Shown here: in pieces, positions 31,717-39,923 of the stretch | Layout of the letters: each line of letters opens with the position of its first letter | How positions within the stretch are numbered: position 1 is the first letter of the stretch | From: Maribacter zhoushanensis | GTDB taxonomy: Bacteria > Bacteroidota > Bacteroidia > Flavobacteriales > Flavobacteriaceae | Length of the DNA: 64,000 nucleotides | Direction of reading: 5' to 3' | Assembly: GCF_029350975.1 (NCBI RefSeq) | Contig: NZ_JARKMR010000003.1 | Coordinates: 393,869-457,868 of the forward strand | The notes under the pieces: model-generated | Told to the model about the DNA's origin: nothing | Database searches by the model: none | What the model saw: the letters and a program-made list of their open reading frames with translations, nothing else | Made by a program: the position numbers and the translations under genes

Positions 31717-33090
31717 ATGAAATCGAAACTTTACTTCACGGCAATAATGTTCCTAGGGATGATGGGAGTGAGCAATGCGCAGGCGCAAAACCCTGAATGT
31801 ATGACTAACTTGTCCATTTTTTCTGAGCATTCAAAAGTTAAAAATTATGACGCGGCCTATGAGCCATGGAAAATGGTTTATGAAACTTGTCCACAATTAA
31901 ATAATGCTATCTATGTATATGGTGAACGTATACTTAAAGATAAGATGAAAAAGGCAACAGGTGCTGATAAAGAACAATTTGCTAATGACCTTATGGGTCT
32001 TTATGATAATAAGTTAAAGCATTTTTCATCTAAGACTAGCCCAGGTGAAACTGAAGTTGATAAGGCTTTGGTTATGTATGATAATAAAATGGCGGACGAT
32101 GCTAAAATGTACAGCATGTTAAGTGATGCTTTTGCAAAAGATAAAGAGAACTTTACAAACCCTAAAGCTTTATATATCTATTTCTCTAGTTTGGTTGATG
32201 AGCATAAAGCAGGTAGAAAAGATTTGCAAGAAGTTTTTGATGTATATGATGCGGTTACTGAAAAAATAGAAGTTGAAAACGAAAAAATTACTGGTAAAAT
32301 AGCAAAGTTATTACCTAAGGAAGAAGCAGGTACTTTGACTTCAAAAGAAAAGTCTCGTTTAAAAGCTTACAACTCTTATTCTGGTGCTTATGGTAAGATT
32401 GCCGGTAGTATAGATTCTAAATTAGGTCCTTTAGCAGATTGTAGTAACCTTATTCCTCTTTACCAAAAGAGTTTTGAGGAGAAAAAAGGTGATGTTGTTT
32501 GGGTAAAAAGAGCGGTAGGTCTTATGTTCAACAAAGAATGTACAGATGATCCGTTGTTCCAAAAATTATTTGAAGCACAATTAGCTTTAGATCCATCTGC
32601 TGATGCTTATGTATATGGTGGAACTTTGAAAATGAAGAATGGAGATAGCTCAGGTGCACTTGCTGATTTTGATAAGGCATTGTCTTTAGAAACTGATAAT
32701 GATAAGAAATCTAAGATTGCTTACAAAGTAGCTGTAATTAATAAGAGAAAAGGTAGCAAGTCTACGGCACGTAAATACGCTCAGAAAGCAATTGATGCAA
32801 ACCCAAGTAACGGTCGTGCTTATTTATTGATCGCTAACTTATATGCAACAAGTGCAAACAGTTGTGGTACATCTGCTTTCGAAAAGAGAGCTATCTACTG
32901 GAAAGCTGCAGATATGGCAAGAAAAGCGGGTAGAGTTGATCCATCTTTAAGTGGTTCTTCAAGTCAAGCTGCAAACAGCTATAGCTCAAAAGCACCTTCT
33001 AAAGAAATGATCTTTAGTTCAGGTATGGCTGGTAAAACTGTTACTTTCAACTGTTGGGTTGGTGGTAGCGTGAAAGTACCTTCTTTATAG
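31717..33090 (+). CDS. Exported TPR-repeat protein
   Basis: A 457-residue protein with signal peptide (ending VSNAQA). The N-terminal part has helical repeats around YEPWKMVYETCPQLNNAIYVYG. The C-terminal part has clear tetratricopeptide repeats (SADAYVYGGTLKMKNGDSSGALADFDKAL and KGSKSTARKYAQKAIDANPSNGRAYLLIANLY). Codon use is notably regular, suggesting good expression. TPR proteins scaffold other proteins; a periplasmic role in envelope assembly is plausible from position. The gene lies 39 bases after the outer-membrane gene and 5 bases before lptC. Confidence 0.75.
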   Translation: MKSKLYFTAIMFLGMMGVSNAQAQNPECMTNLSIFSEHSKVKNYDAAYEPWKMVYETCPQLNNAIYVYGERILKDKMKKATGADKEQFANDLMGLYDNKLKHFSSKTSPGETEVDKALVMYDNKMADDAKMYSMLSDAFAKDKENFTNPKALYIYFSSLVDEHKAGRKDLQEVFDVYDAVTEKIEVENEKITGKIAKLLPKEEAGTLTSKEKSRLKAYNSYSGAYGKIAGSIDSKLGPLADCSNLIPLYQKSFEEKKGDVVWVKRAVGLMFNKECTDDPLFQKLFEAQLALDPSADAYVYGGTLKMKNGDSSGALADFDKALSLETDNDKKSKIAYKVAVINKRKGSKSTARKYAQKAIDANPSNGRAYLLIANLYATSANSCGTSAFEKRAIYWKAADMARKAGRVDPSLSGSSSQAANSYSSKAPSKEMIFSSGMAGKTVTFNCWVGGSVKVPSL

Positions 33091-33095
33091 AAAAA

Positions 33096-33707
33096 ATGAT
33101 ACAGATTAAAAATTTTAAAGGCATTGCCGTGGTATGTACCATGGCAATGCTTTTTTTATCTTGTAAAGATGATTACAAGAGGGTAGGTGAAGAAGCGCCA
33201 AAAAAGGTTTATCCTAGAAGTGTGGCAGAAAACTTCGTAGCTACTTATACCGAATCTCCTGAAAAATTAGGGTCTGAAGATGAGGGTTCATCAAAGGTTC
33301 TGGCGATACTTTCTGGACCAATTAGAAATGATTTTGAACAATTGTCTTTTCCGTATCAAACCTTCCCTGATGGTCTGTTAGTGGAGATTTTCAACGAGAA
33401 AAATGAAAAAACAATTATAGAGGCAGATTACGGCGTGCTGTATTCTAAGACTTCTATCGTAGATTTGCGTGGTAATGTGTTGATAAAAAGTGATGATGGT
33501 AAGAAATTGTCAACATCTCAACTGTATTACGATCGTGGTAACGAGTGGGCGTTTACACAAGAAAAATTTACATTTACCAATCCGGATGATGGAACGGTAA
33601 TGGATGGTGAAGGAATGGATATTCAAAAAGACCTTAAGTTTTTAAATGCTCATAAAACTTACGGACTTATGTTGATTAAAGAAGATAAAGAACAAGAGAA
33701 TGATTAA
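33096..33707 (+). CDS. lptC: LPS export protein LptC, lipoprotein form
   Basis: A 203-residue lipoprotein: the signal ends in LFLSC. The mature protein contains the LptC-type pattern FPDGLLVEIFNEKNEKTIIEADYGVLYSKTSIVDLRGNVLI, a single beta-jellyroll that forms part of the LPS bridge from the LptB2FG transporter to LptA. Bacteroidota LptC is often anchored by a lipid instead of a membrane helix, as here. It overlaps the next small gene by 8 bases. Confidence 0.8.
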   Translation: MIQIKNFKGIAVVCTMAMLFLSCKDDYKRVGEEAPKKVYPRSVAENFVATYTESPEKLGSEDEGSSKVLAILSGPIRNDFEQLSFPYQTFPDGLLVEIFNEKNEKTIIEADYGVLYSKTSIVDLRGNVLIKSDDGKKLSTSQLYYDRGNEWAFTQEKFTFTNPDDGTVMDGEGMDIQKDLKFLNAHKTYGLMLIKEDKEQEND

Positions 33708-33906
33708 TATTTTAAGGTATACAGAATACTTATATGTAATAGTAGCTGGATTTTCAATTTTCAGAATTTTTACAGATTGGAATACGGATAGAACTACGGC
33801 TTACTTTTTTATATTTTTTGCCATAGTTTCTATTGGTATGTTCTTGTTTAGAAGAAACTACAGAAAAAAATTCGAACAACGTAAACGGGATAATCAAAAC
33901 AAATAG
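33700..33906 (+). CDS. Small two-helix membrane protein
   Basis: A 68-residue protein with two hydrophobic segments (about 8-24 and 33-50) and a basic, arginine/lysine-rich C-terminal tail. No known family recognised. Real coding status is supported by its overlap with lptC (8 bases) and by the next gene starting inside its stop codon (TAGTG), a packing typical of translated genes. Function unknown. Confidence 0.7.
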   Translation: MINILRYTEYLYVIVAGFSIFRIFTDWNTDRTTAYFFIFFAIVSIGMFLFRRNYRKKFEQRKRDNQNK

Positions 33907-35192
33907 TGGGTACAGCCGGTATTATCATTATACTTTCCTTGATTTTTTCAGCATTTTTCTCAGGAATGGAAATTGCCTTTATCTCTGCGAACAAAATCCA
34001 CATTGAAATAGAGAAAAAACAAGAAGGATTTTTGGCTATGGTATTGACCAGGCTAACCAAAAAACCATCTAAATTTATTGCCACCATGCTTATTGGTAAC
34101 AATATAGCCTTGGTTATCTACGGTCTTTTCATGGGCGATGTGCTTATGAATTGGTTTACGGGTATTGCACCAGATAACGCGTTCCTAAAGTTATTGATTA
34201 CAGATTTTAGTCTGTTGACCCAGACGTTGATTTCTACTTTTGTTATTTTGATAACGGCAGAGTTTTTGCCCAAAGTGCTGTTTCAAATTTACGCCAATAA
34301 CCTATTAAAGTTATTGGCCATTCCGGCATTTTTATTCTACATTTTATTCTCGTTTATATCAGACTTTATAATTTGGATTTCTGATTTTATATTGAAATAT
34401 GTTTTTGGAACATCTGGAGATGAAGTTCAATTGGCGTTCAGTAAATTAGAATTGGGAGATTATATTACAGAACAGATGGAAACGGTGGAAGAGGAAGATG
34501 AAGTAGATACCGAGATTCAAATTTTTCAGAATGCATTGGAATTTGCCGCTGTAAAAGCGCGTGAGGTTATGGTGCCTAGAACGGAGATTGTAGCCGTAGA
34601 AATGCATGAAACGCCTAAGAACTTGGCAAAACTATTTACAGAGACCGGTTATTCTAAAATATTGATTTATAATGATACGGTAGATAATGTAATAGGGTAC
34701 GTGCATTCTTACGAGCTGTTTAAAAAGCCAAAGACAATTAAAAGTATTTTATTGCCTGTTGAGTTTGTGCCAGAAACAATGCTTATTCAAGATATATTGA
34801 ACGTTTTAATTAAAAAGCGAAAAAGTATTGCGGTGGTATTAGATGAATATGGCGGTACATCAGGTCTTGTAACTGTTGAAGATATTGTAGAAGAGCTTTT
34901 TGGGGAGATAGAAGATGAGCATGACACTACAGATTTAAGGGAAGAGGTTGTTGATGAGCGCCACTTTCTGTTCTCTGCAAGGTTAGAGGTTGATGATATC
35001 AATGAAAATCACAAATTAAATTTACCGGTATCAGATGAATACGAGACCTTAGGCGGTCTTTTGGTACATACCTTAGGGGAAATTCCAGATAAAGAAGTAG
35101 AGCTTACCATAGCATCTTATAAGTTTACCGTGCTAGAAGTTTCTAACACTAAAATAGATTTAATTTCTATTGAAGTTTTAGAAGAGGAATAA
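33906..35192 (+). CDS. CNNM/CBS/CorC-domain membrane protein (hemolysin-C family)
   Basis: A 428-residue protein starting at a GTG that overlaps the previous stop codon by one base. Order of domains: CNNM membrane domain with four helices (about 1-190, containing SGMEIAFISANKIHIE), two CBS domains (about 205-335, with MVPRTEIVAVE and VVLDEYGGTSGLVTVEDIVEELFGEI) and a C-terminal CorC/HlyC domain (about 350-425). Relatives are implicated in magnesium or other cation efflux; GldE of the gliding machinery belongs to the same family. A transport role is inferred; haemolysis is not expected. Confidence 0.85.
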   Translation: MGTAGIIIILSLIFSAFFSGMEIAFISANKIHIEIEKKQEGFLAMVLTRLTKKPSKFIATMLIGNNIALVIYGLFMGDVLMNWFTGIAPDNAFLKLLITDFSLLTQTLISTFVILITAEFLPKVLFQIYANNLLKLLAIPAFLFYILFSFISDFIIWISDFILKYVFGTSGDEVQLAFSKLELGDYITEQMETVEEEDEVDTEIQIFQNALEFAAVKAREVMVPRTEIVAVEMHETPKNLAKLFTETGYSKILIYNDTVDNVIGYVHSYELFKKPKTIKSILLPVEFVPETMLIQDILNVLIKKRKSIAVVLDEYGGTSGLVTVEDIVEELFGEIEDEHDTTDLREEVVDERHFLFSARLEVDDINENHKLNLPVSDEYETLGGLLVHTLGEIPDKEVELTIASYKFTVLEVSNTKIDLISIEVLEEE

Positions 35193-35252
35193 CAGCGCAT
35201 TAATCAATAAATTAGGTGGCTTTTTAGTTTTTATTATTTCAATTAAAAATGG

Positions 35253-35260
35253 TAGTTTTG
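35253..35260 (+). promoter_or_regulatory. -7 promoter element of the PpiD-like gene
   Basis: TAGTTTTG matches TAnnTTTG 43 bases upstream of the ATG at 35303. The -33 region 19 bases upstream is a T-run without the usual TTTG. This suggests the PpiD-like gene can be transcribed separately from the upstream operon. Confidence 0.4.
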
Positions 35261-35302
35261 CCTCCCAATAACCACAAACGATTATTTTAAACGTTAATTA
35301 GA

Positions 35303-37420
35303 ATGGCAGTATTAGAAAATATTAGGAAACGTACAACAGTGTTGATCTTGATTATAGGTTTGGCGCTTTTTGCATTTGTTATTTCTGGGGTTTTTACCAG
35401 TAGCAATTTTGGAGGAGAAAAAGTAGGCTCGTCAGTAGCCGAAATTAATGGAGAAGATATTTCTATTGATGAATTCAGACAAGAGGTTGAAGTAGCTTCT
35501 AACAGAGTTGGTCCAACTACATCTTCAATGCAAGTTGTAAACCAAGTTTGGGAGAACAAGGTTAGAAAGACAATCTTAGGTGAGCAGTTTGAGGATTTAG
35601 GTATTGGTATAGAGCAAGATCAGATTGTAGATTTTCTAAGAACTACCGGTTATGCACAGAATCCTCAGTTTCAAGATCAAAATGGTCAGTTTGATGCAAA
35701 CATGTTCAAACAAACTGTTGCAGATTGGAAAGTGAACAACCCTGCACAATATGATGCTTGGTTGCAGACGGAAGAGGAAATCATTCAATTGGCAAAAGAG
35801 CAAACATATTTCAATATGGTGAAAGCGGGAGTTGGTGCTACATTGAAAGAAGGTGAGCTAGATTATAAATTAGCTAATGAAAAAATGGATATTAAGTATG
35901 TAAGAGTACCTTATACTTCTATTCCGGATAGTACCATTAACGTTACTAAGAGTGAAATTGCTGATTATGTAAATAAGCATAAAGAAGAATATAAGCAAGA
36001 TCCTGCTAGAGATTTACAGTACGTTTACTTTCAAGAGAAGCCATCTGAGGCGGATCAAAAAGCAATTAAAGATGAAATCACTAAACTTTTAGATGATACT
36101 ATCGAGTACAATTCTCAAACAGATCGTAATGATACTATTAGAGGGTTTAGAAATACAACAGATGTTGCTGCATTTTTAGATAGATATTCTGATACTAAAT
36201 TCGATACTATCTACAAGGCTAAGAAAAATTTACCTTCTAGTGTTGCAGATACGCTTATGAGTTTAAATGTTGGTCAGATTTACGGTCCTTACAAAGATGG
36301 TGATTCGTACAAGCTTTCTAAAATGATCGCTAGAAAACCAAATGGTTCTGTTAAAGCTAGTCATATTTTGTTGGCTTACACTGGTGCAACAAGAGCAAAC
36401 CCTGCTGTAACTAGAACAAAAGAAGAGGCGGAAGCTAAGGCAAAAGAGTTATTGAGAGAAGCAAGAAAATCTGGTGTTGTATTTGCTGAGTTGGCAAGAG
36501 ATAACTCAGACGGACCATCTGCACCAAACGGTGGAGATTTAGGATATTTCCAAAGAGGAGTTATGGTGCCTAAATTCAATGATTTTGCATTTAATAACAA
36601 TGAAGGTGCAATCGGTTTGGTTGAAACTGATTTCGGTTTTCACGTAATAAAAATTGATGATAAAGAAGATGTAGTTCAAATAGCAACTGTATCTAGAGAA
36701 ATTGTTCCTTCAGAAGAAACAATCAATACATTGTTTACAAGTGCTACCAAGTTTGAAATGGAAACTACAGAAGATGAAAGTGCATTTTCAACATTGGCTA
36801 AGAAAGAAGAATACGTTGTTCGTCCTGTAAATAAGATAAAGGCTTTAGACGAAAACCTTCCAGGATTAACAAATCAGAGAAATATAGTTCAGTGGGCATT
36901 CAATGCTGATACTGAAGTTGGTGATGTAAAAAGATTTAACATCAACAATGGTTACGCTGTTGTTCAGTTAACGGGTAGCTATGCTGAAGGTGTAATGAGT
37001 GCTGAAGATGCTTCTATACTTGTATTGCCTATAATAAGAAAAGAGCGTAAAGCTGCACAGATTATCGCCGCTAACAAGGGTAAAGATATGAGTGCTATTG
37101 CTGCTGATAACAGTGTAAGTATTTCTAATGCTTCTGCACTTACTGTAAAATCACCGACAATACCTGGTGCAGGTAGCGAGCCTGTAGTAGTAGGTACTGC
37201 TTACGGTATGTCTGCTGGTGCAACTTCAGGGTTGATTCAAGGAAACACTGGTGTTTTTAAAATTGAAATCGTGAAGAAAACAGAAGCTCCTAAATTAGAT
37301 AACTACAGTGTATATGCTAATGCTTTGAAAACTGGAGCAGCTAGTCGTGTTAATACTGAAGTTTATAATGCGTTGAAAGACGGTTCTGAAATTGAAGATA
37401 AAAGAGCTACATTTTACTAG
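35303..37420 (+). CDS. PpiD/SurA-like peptidyl-prolyl isomerase foldase
   Basis: A 705-residue protein anchored by one N-terminal helix (about 12-32) with the rest periplasmic. A SurA-N-like chaperone region with conserved 'EINGEDISIDEFRQEV' and long helices (about 45-200) is followed by a parvulin domain (about 345-455: KASHILLAYTG, FAELARDNSDGPSAPNGGDLG, FGFHVIKI) and a C-terminal helical part. PpiD-type proteins assist folding of secreted and outer-membrane proteins near the translocon, which fits the operon's envelope theme. There is 110 bases of space upstream, with its own -7 element. Confidence 0.85.
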   Translation: MAVLENIRKRTTVLILIIGLALFAFVISGVFTSSNFGGEKVGSSVAEINGEDISIDEFRQEVEVASNRVGPTTSSMQVVNQVWENKVRKTILGEQFEDLGIGIEQDQIVDFLRTTGYAQNPQFQDQNGQFDANMFKQTVADWKVNNPAQYDAWLQTEEEIIQLAKEQTYFNMVKAGVGATLKEGELDYKLANEKMDIKYVRVPYTSIPDSTINVTKSEIADYVNKHKEEYKQDPARDLQYVYFQEKPSEADQKAIKDEITKLLDDTIEYNSQTDRNDTIRGFRNTTDVAAFLDRYSDTKFDTIYKAKKNLPSSVADTLMSLNVGQIYGPYKDGDSYKLSKMIARKPNGSVKASHILLAYTGATRANPAVTRTKEEAEAKAKELLREARKSGVVFAELARDNSDGPSAPNGGDLGYFQRGVMVPKFNDFAFNNNEGAIGLVETDFGFHVIKIDDKEDVVQIATVSREIVPSEETINTLFTSATKFEMETTEDESAFSTLAKKEEYVVRPVNKIKALDENLPGLTNQRNIVQWAFNADTEVGDVKRFNINNGYAVVQLTGSYAEGVMSAEDASILVLPIIRKERKAAQIIAANKGKDMSAIAADNSVSISNASALTVKSPTIPGAGSEPVVVGTAYGMSAGATSGLIQGNTGVFKIEIVKKTEAPKLDNYSVYANALKTGAASRVNTEVYNALKDGSEIEDKRATFY

Positions 37421-37441
37421 TAGTTTCTTTAATATTTATAT

Positions 37442-37474
37442 AAAAAAGAGCATCCATTTTGGATGCTCTTTTTT
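37442..37474. terminator. Bidirectional terminator shared by ppiD-like and GHMP kinase genes
   Basis: A 14-bp stem pairs 37442-37455 with 37461-37474 around a 5-base loop. A-run on the left and T-run on the right allow termination in both directions. The T-run overlaps the stop codon of the convergent GHMP kinase gene (37474-37476). Confidence 0.9.
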
Positions 37475-38388
37475 TATAATATCATTTTTGAATAAGGGAG
37501 TATTGTTTCGTATCCTTTATTCTTGAAGTATAACATGTTTTCTTCCGTTCCTGTAGCTAGTATAAAATCTCCGCCCCAAGCTCCCAAGCTTTTAATAGTT
37601 CTAGGATAGTCAGGAAAAAGAGATTCTTTGATGGTAGAAATTTGAAGTGTTTCCGATAAAATAGCCTCGTGTTCGTTCAATAAGTTTTCGAATTCAGCTA
37701 TGGTAGTACACTTCTGTATATTTTCAGTGATAACGTCAATCTTGGTTATCAGTTCCTCTTTATTTACATATAAACTTCTGTAGTTGCTAATGGCATCTCT
37801 ACTATTCTTCTTTTGGTTCAGATAAACAAAGAACAGCTCATCTTTAAAAGACGGATTAAAATTAACTTCATCAACTATTGGCTCATAGTTGTTTCTTTGA
37901 TAGGTAATTGTAGAGTTGTGCGTAGCGCATGCAATGTCATATCCGCTACCACCAAATGTAGCTTCTAATAATAGATATGGGTTTACGCCTGCCCACTTTG
38001 CCATATTGGCTATTAATGTAGAAGAAGTGCCCAATCCCCAATTCATAGGGAAAGTAACTTTAGTCTCTATAATACTGTTCTCTGATATTGTAGATAAGAA
38101 GTCTGGGTTTAGTCGTTTGGTTTCGGTCAAAATTTGCTTTAACCGATCAGATGTAGCTTCATCGGTGGTTGTTACAGTTTTAAAATCGACCTTAGAAAAT
38201 TCGGCATAAAACCAAGTATCATCATTTTCGTCAATGCCAAACCAATGTATAGTTTCGGTATTCTTATTTCTAAGTTTTAATGACTGCCCAAATTTTGTTG
38301 GTAAAGCTAATCCCTTAGCTCCGTCAAGAATGGCATATTCTCCAGTGAGTAATAATTTTCCGTTACTGTAAAAATCCTTCGTCATCAT
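37474..38388 (-). CDS. GYDIA-type GHMP kinase (mevalonate pathway)
   Basis: A 304-residue GHMP-superfamily kinase. The name-giving motif is GSGYDIACATH; the ATP loop is WGLGTSSTLIANMAKWAG (about 136-153), and the N-terminal NGKLLLTGEYAILDGAKGLALP is typical for mevalonate and phosphomevalonate kinases. It most likely phosphorylates mevalonate or phosphomevalonate for isoprenoid synthesis. The HMG-CoA reductase gene lies 7 bases upstream, which supports this. Which of the two steps it performs is not decidable from sequence. Two adjacent ATGs (38388, 38385) are possible starts. Confidence 0.85.
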   Translation of the reverse strand: MMTKDFYSNGKLLLTGEYAILDGAKGLALPTKFGQSLKLRNKNTETIHWFGIDENDDTWFYAEFSKVDFKTVTTTDEATSDRLKQILTETKRLNPDFLSTISENSIIETKVTFPMNWGLGTSSTLIANMAKWAGVNPYLLLEATFGGSGYDIACATHNSTITYQRNNYEPIVDEVNFNPSFKDELFFVYLNQKKNSRDAISNYRSLYVNKEELITKIDVITENIQKCTTIAEFENLLNEHEAILSETLQISTIKESLFPDYPRTIKSLGAWGGDFILATGTEENMLYFKNKGYETILPYSKMIL

Positions 38389-38395
38389 ATAAAAA

Positions 38396-39712
38396 TTACT
38401 TTCTAATAGTACTTAATTGAATTTCCACACCGTGATGAGTAACCGGGTTGGTTTTAAAATGTTCCACCAAAATTGCTTTTTCATTTTCATTGGCTCCAAG
38501 TTGGTTCAAGATATTTAAAAGGTGCATTTTCATATGTCCTTTTTGAATTCCTGTAGTAACTAATGAGCTTACTGCGGCAAAGTTTTGTGCTAATCCGGCA
38601 ACGGCAACAATTTGCATTAGCTCTTTAGCAGATGGGCGCTGTAGCATTTCTAAATTCAGCTTCACAAGAGGGTGTAAATTTGTAAGTCCGCCAACGGTAC
38701 CTAAAGCCAAAGGGAGTTCTATCCAAAATTTAAAAATGCCATTTTCAATTTCGGCATGGGTGAGGCTGCTATATCTTCCGTTTCTACATGCATAGGCATG
38801 TACACCGGCTTCAATGGCCCTAAAATCATTCCCTGTAGCCAATACGACCGCATCAATGCCGTTCATGATACCTTTGTTATGTGTAACGGCGCGGTAAGGT
38901 TCAATTTGAGCAATTTTAATTGCCTGTATTATTTTTTCTGCAGTGTGTTGTGGAGTTAATTCTGCCGATAGATTTAAGTCGTCTACGGGGCAGCTAATTT
39001 CTGCGCGAACAGTACAGTTAGGAACATAGTTAGACAGTATGCTCATTACAATTTCTACATCTTTCTCTTGTGCGGAAAAATCAGCATACTTGGTGGCTTC
39101 TTTTTTCAACGTTGCAGCAAATTGCTCTAGACAACTGTTGATGAAGTTGGCGCCCATGGCATCTTTGGTTTCAAAAGTGGCGTGCAATTGAAAATAATTA
39201 GCCAGCTCATCCGTCTTATCTTTTAAAACTATATCTGTAATACCACCACCTCTTTTTTCCATGCTAGTGGTTAAAGAAGCACTTTCTGCAATTAAGATAG
39301 GTTTTAGGTATGTGAAGAAAGGATTTAGTTTTTTGGCGTCACCTTTAAACATGAAATGTACTTGACCTACTTTTTCCGTACCAAGTATCTCTGCTTTAAA
39401 TCCGCCTCTATTTAACCAGAACTTAGCAGCTTTGCTTGCCGCGGCAATTACAGAACTTTCTTCAATTGCCATTGGTATGGCATATAGTGTGTCATTGATC
39501 AAAAAATTGGGAGCAATGCCCTGTGGTACGTATAGATTGGTAATGGTGTTTTCTATAAACTCGTCATGTAGTTGTTGAACACTTTTATCTTGGTTCCAAT
39601 ACGTCTGTAAGATTTTCTTTGATTGAGCTGTGTTTTGTGTAAAATTCTCTGTAACCCAGTCTATTTTTTCTTCTTTCGTAAGCTTCGAGAAACCACTTAT
39701 CGGTTTGGTCAT
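38396..39712 (-). CDS. mvaA: Hydroxymethylglutaryl-CoA reductase, class II
   Basis: A 438-residue class II ('degradative-type') HMG-CoA reductase. The start region GIAPNFLINDTLYAIPMAIEESSVIAAASKAAKF carries the catalytic glutamate. THNKGIMNG holds the catalytic lysine, LATGNDFRAIEAG the catalytic aspartate, and KGHMKMHL near the C-terminus the catalytic histidine. No membrane domain is present. In Bacteroidota this enzyme runs in the synthetic direction, producing mevalonate from HMG-CoA, despite the class name. It pairs with the GYDIA kinase downstream. Confidence 0.9.
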   Translation of the reverse strand: MTKPISGFSKLTKEEKIDWVTENFTQNTAQSKKILQTYWNQDKSVQQLHDEFIENTITNLYVPQGIAPNFLINDTLYAIPMAIEESSVIAAASKAAKFWLNRGGFKAEILGTEKVGQVHFMFKGDAKKLNPFFTYLKPILIAESASLTTSMEKRGGGITDIVLKDKTDELANYFQLHATFETKDAMGANFINSCLEQFAATLKKEATKYADFSAQEKDVEIVMSILSNYVPNCTVRAEISCPVDDLNLSAELTPQHTAEKIIQAIKIAQIEPYRAVTHNKGIMNGIDAVVLATGNDFRAIEAGVHAYACRNGRYSSLTHAEIENGIFKFWIELPLALGTVGGLTNLHPLVKLNLEMLQRPSAKELMQIVAVAGLAQNFAAVSSLVTTGIQKGHMKMHLLNILNQLGANENEKAILVEHFKTNPVTHHGVEIQLSTIRK

Positions 39713-39923
39713 TTAGGTATAACTTTCTACTAATATTCAATGTTGTGTACAAGTGGCGATTCAGAAAAATACCGCACTTTGTTACGGTAGTAAAGATACG
39801 CATATTGGCAAGAATCTTTTTTAGATGGTTAAAGCGTTAAAACCACTTTCTTTTTCATGTTAAAGCGTGTTTTTTTGAGGAAATAGTGGTAAACTTGAGA
39901 GATTTAACAAAATTCACTTATAA

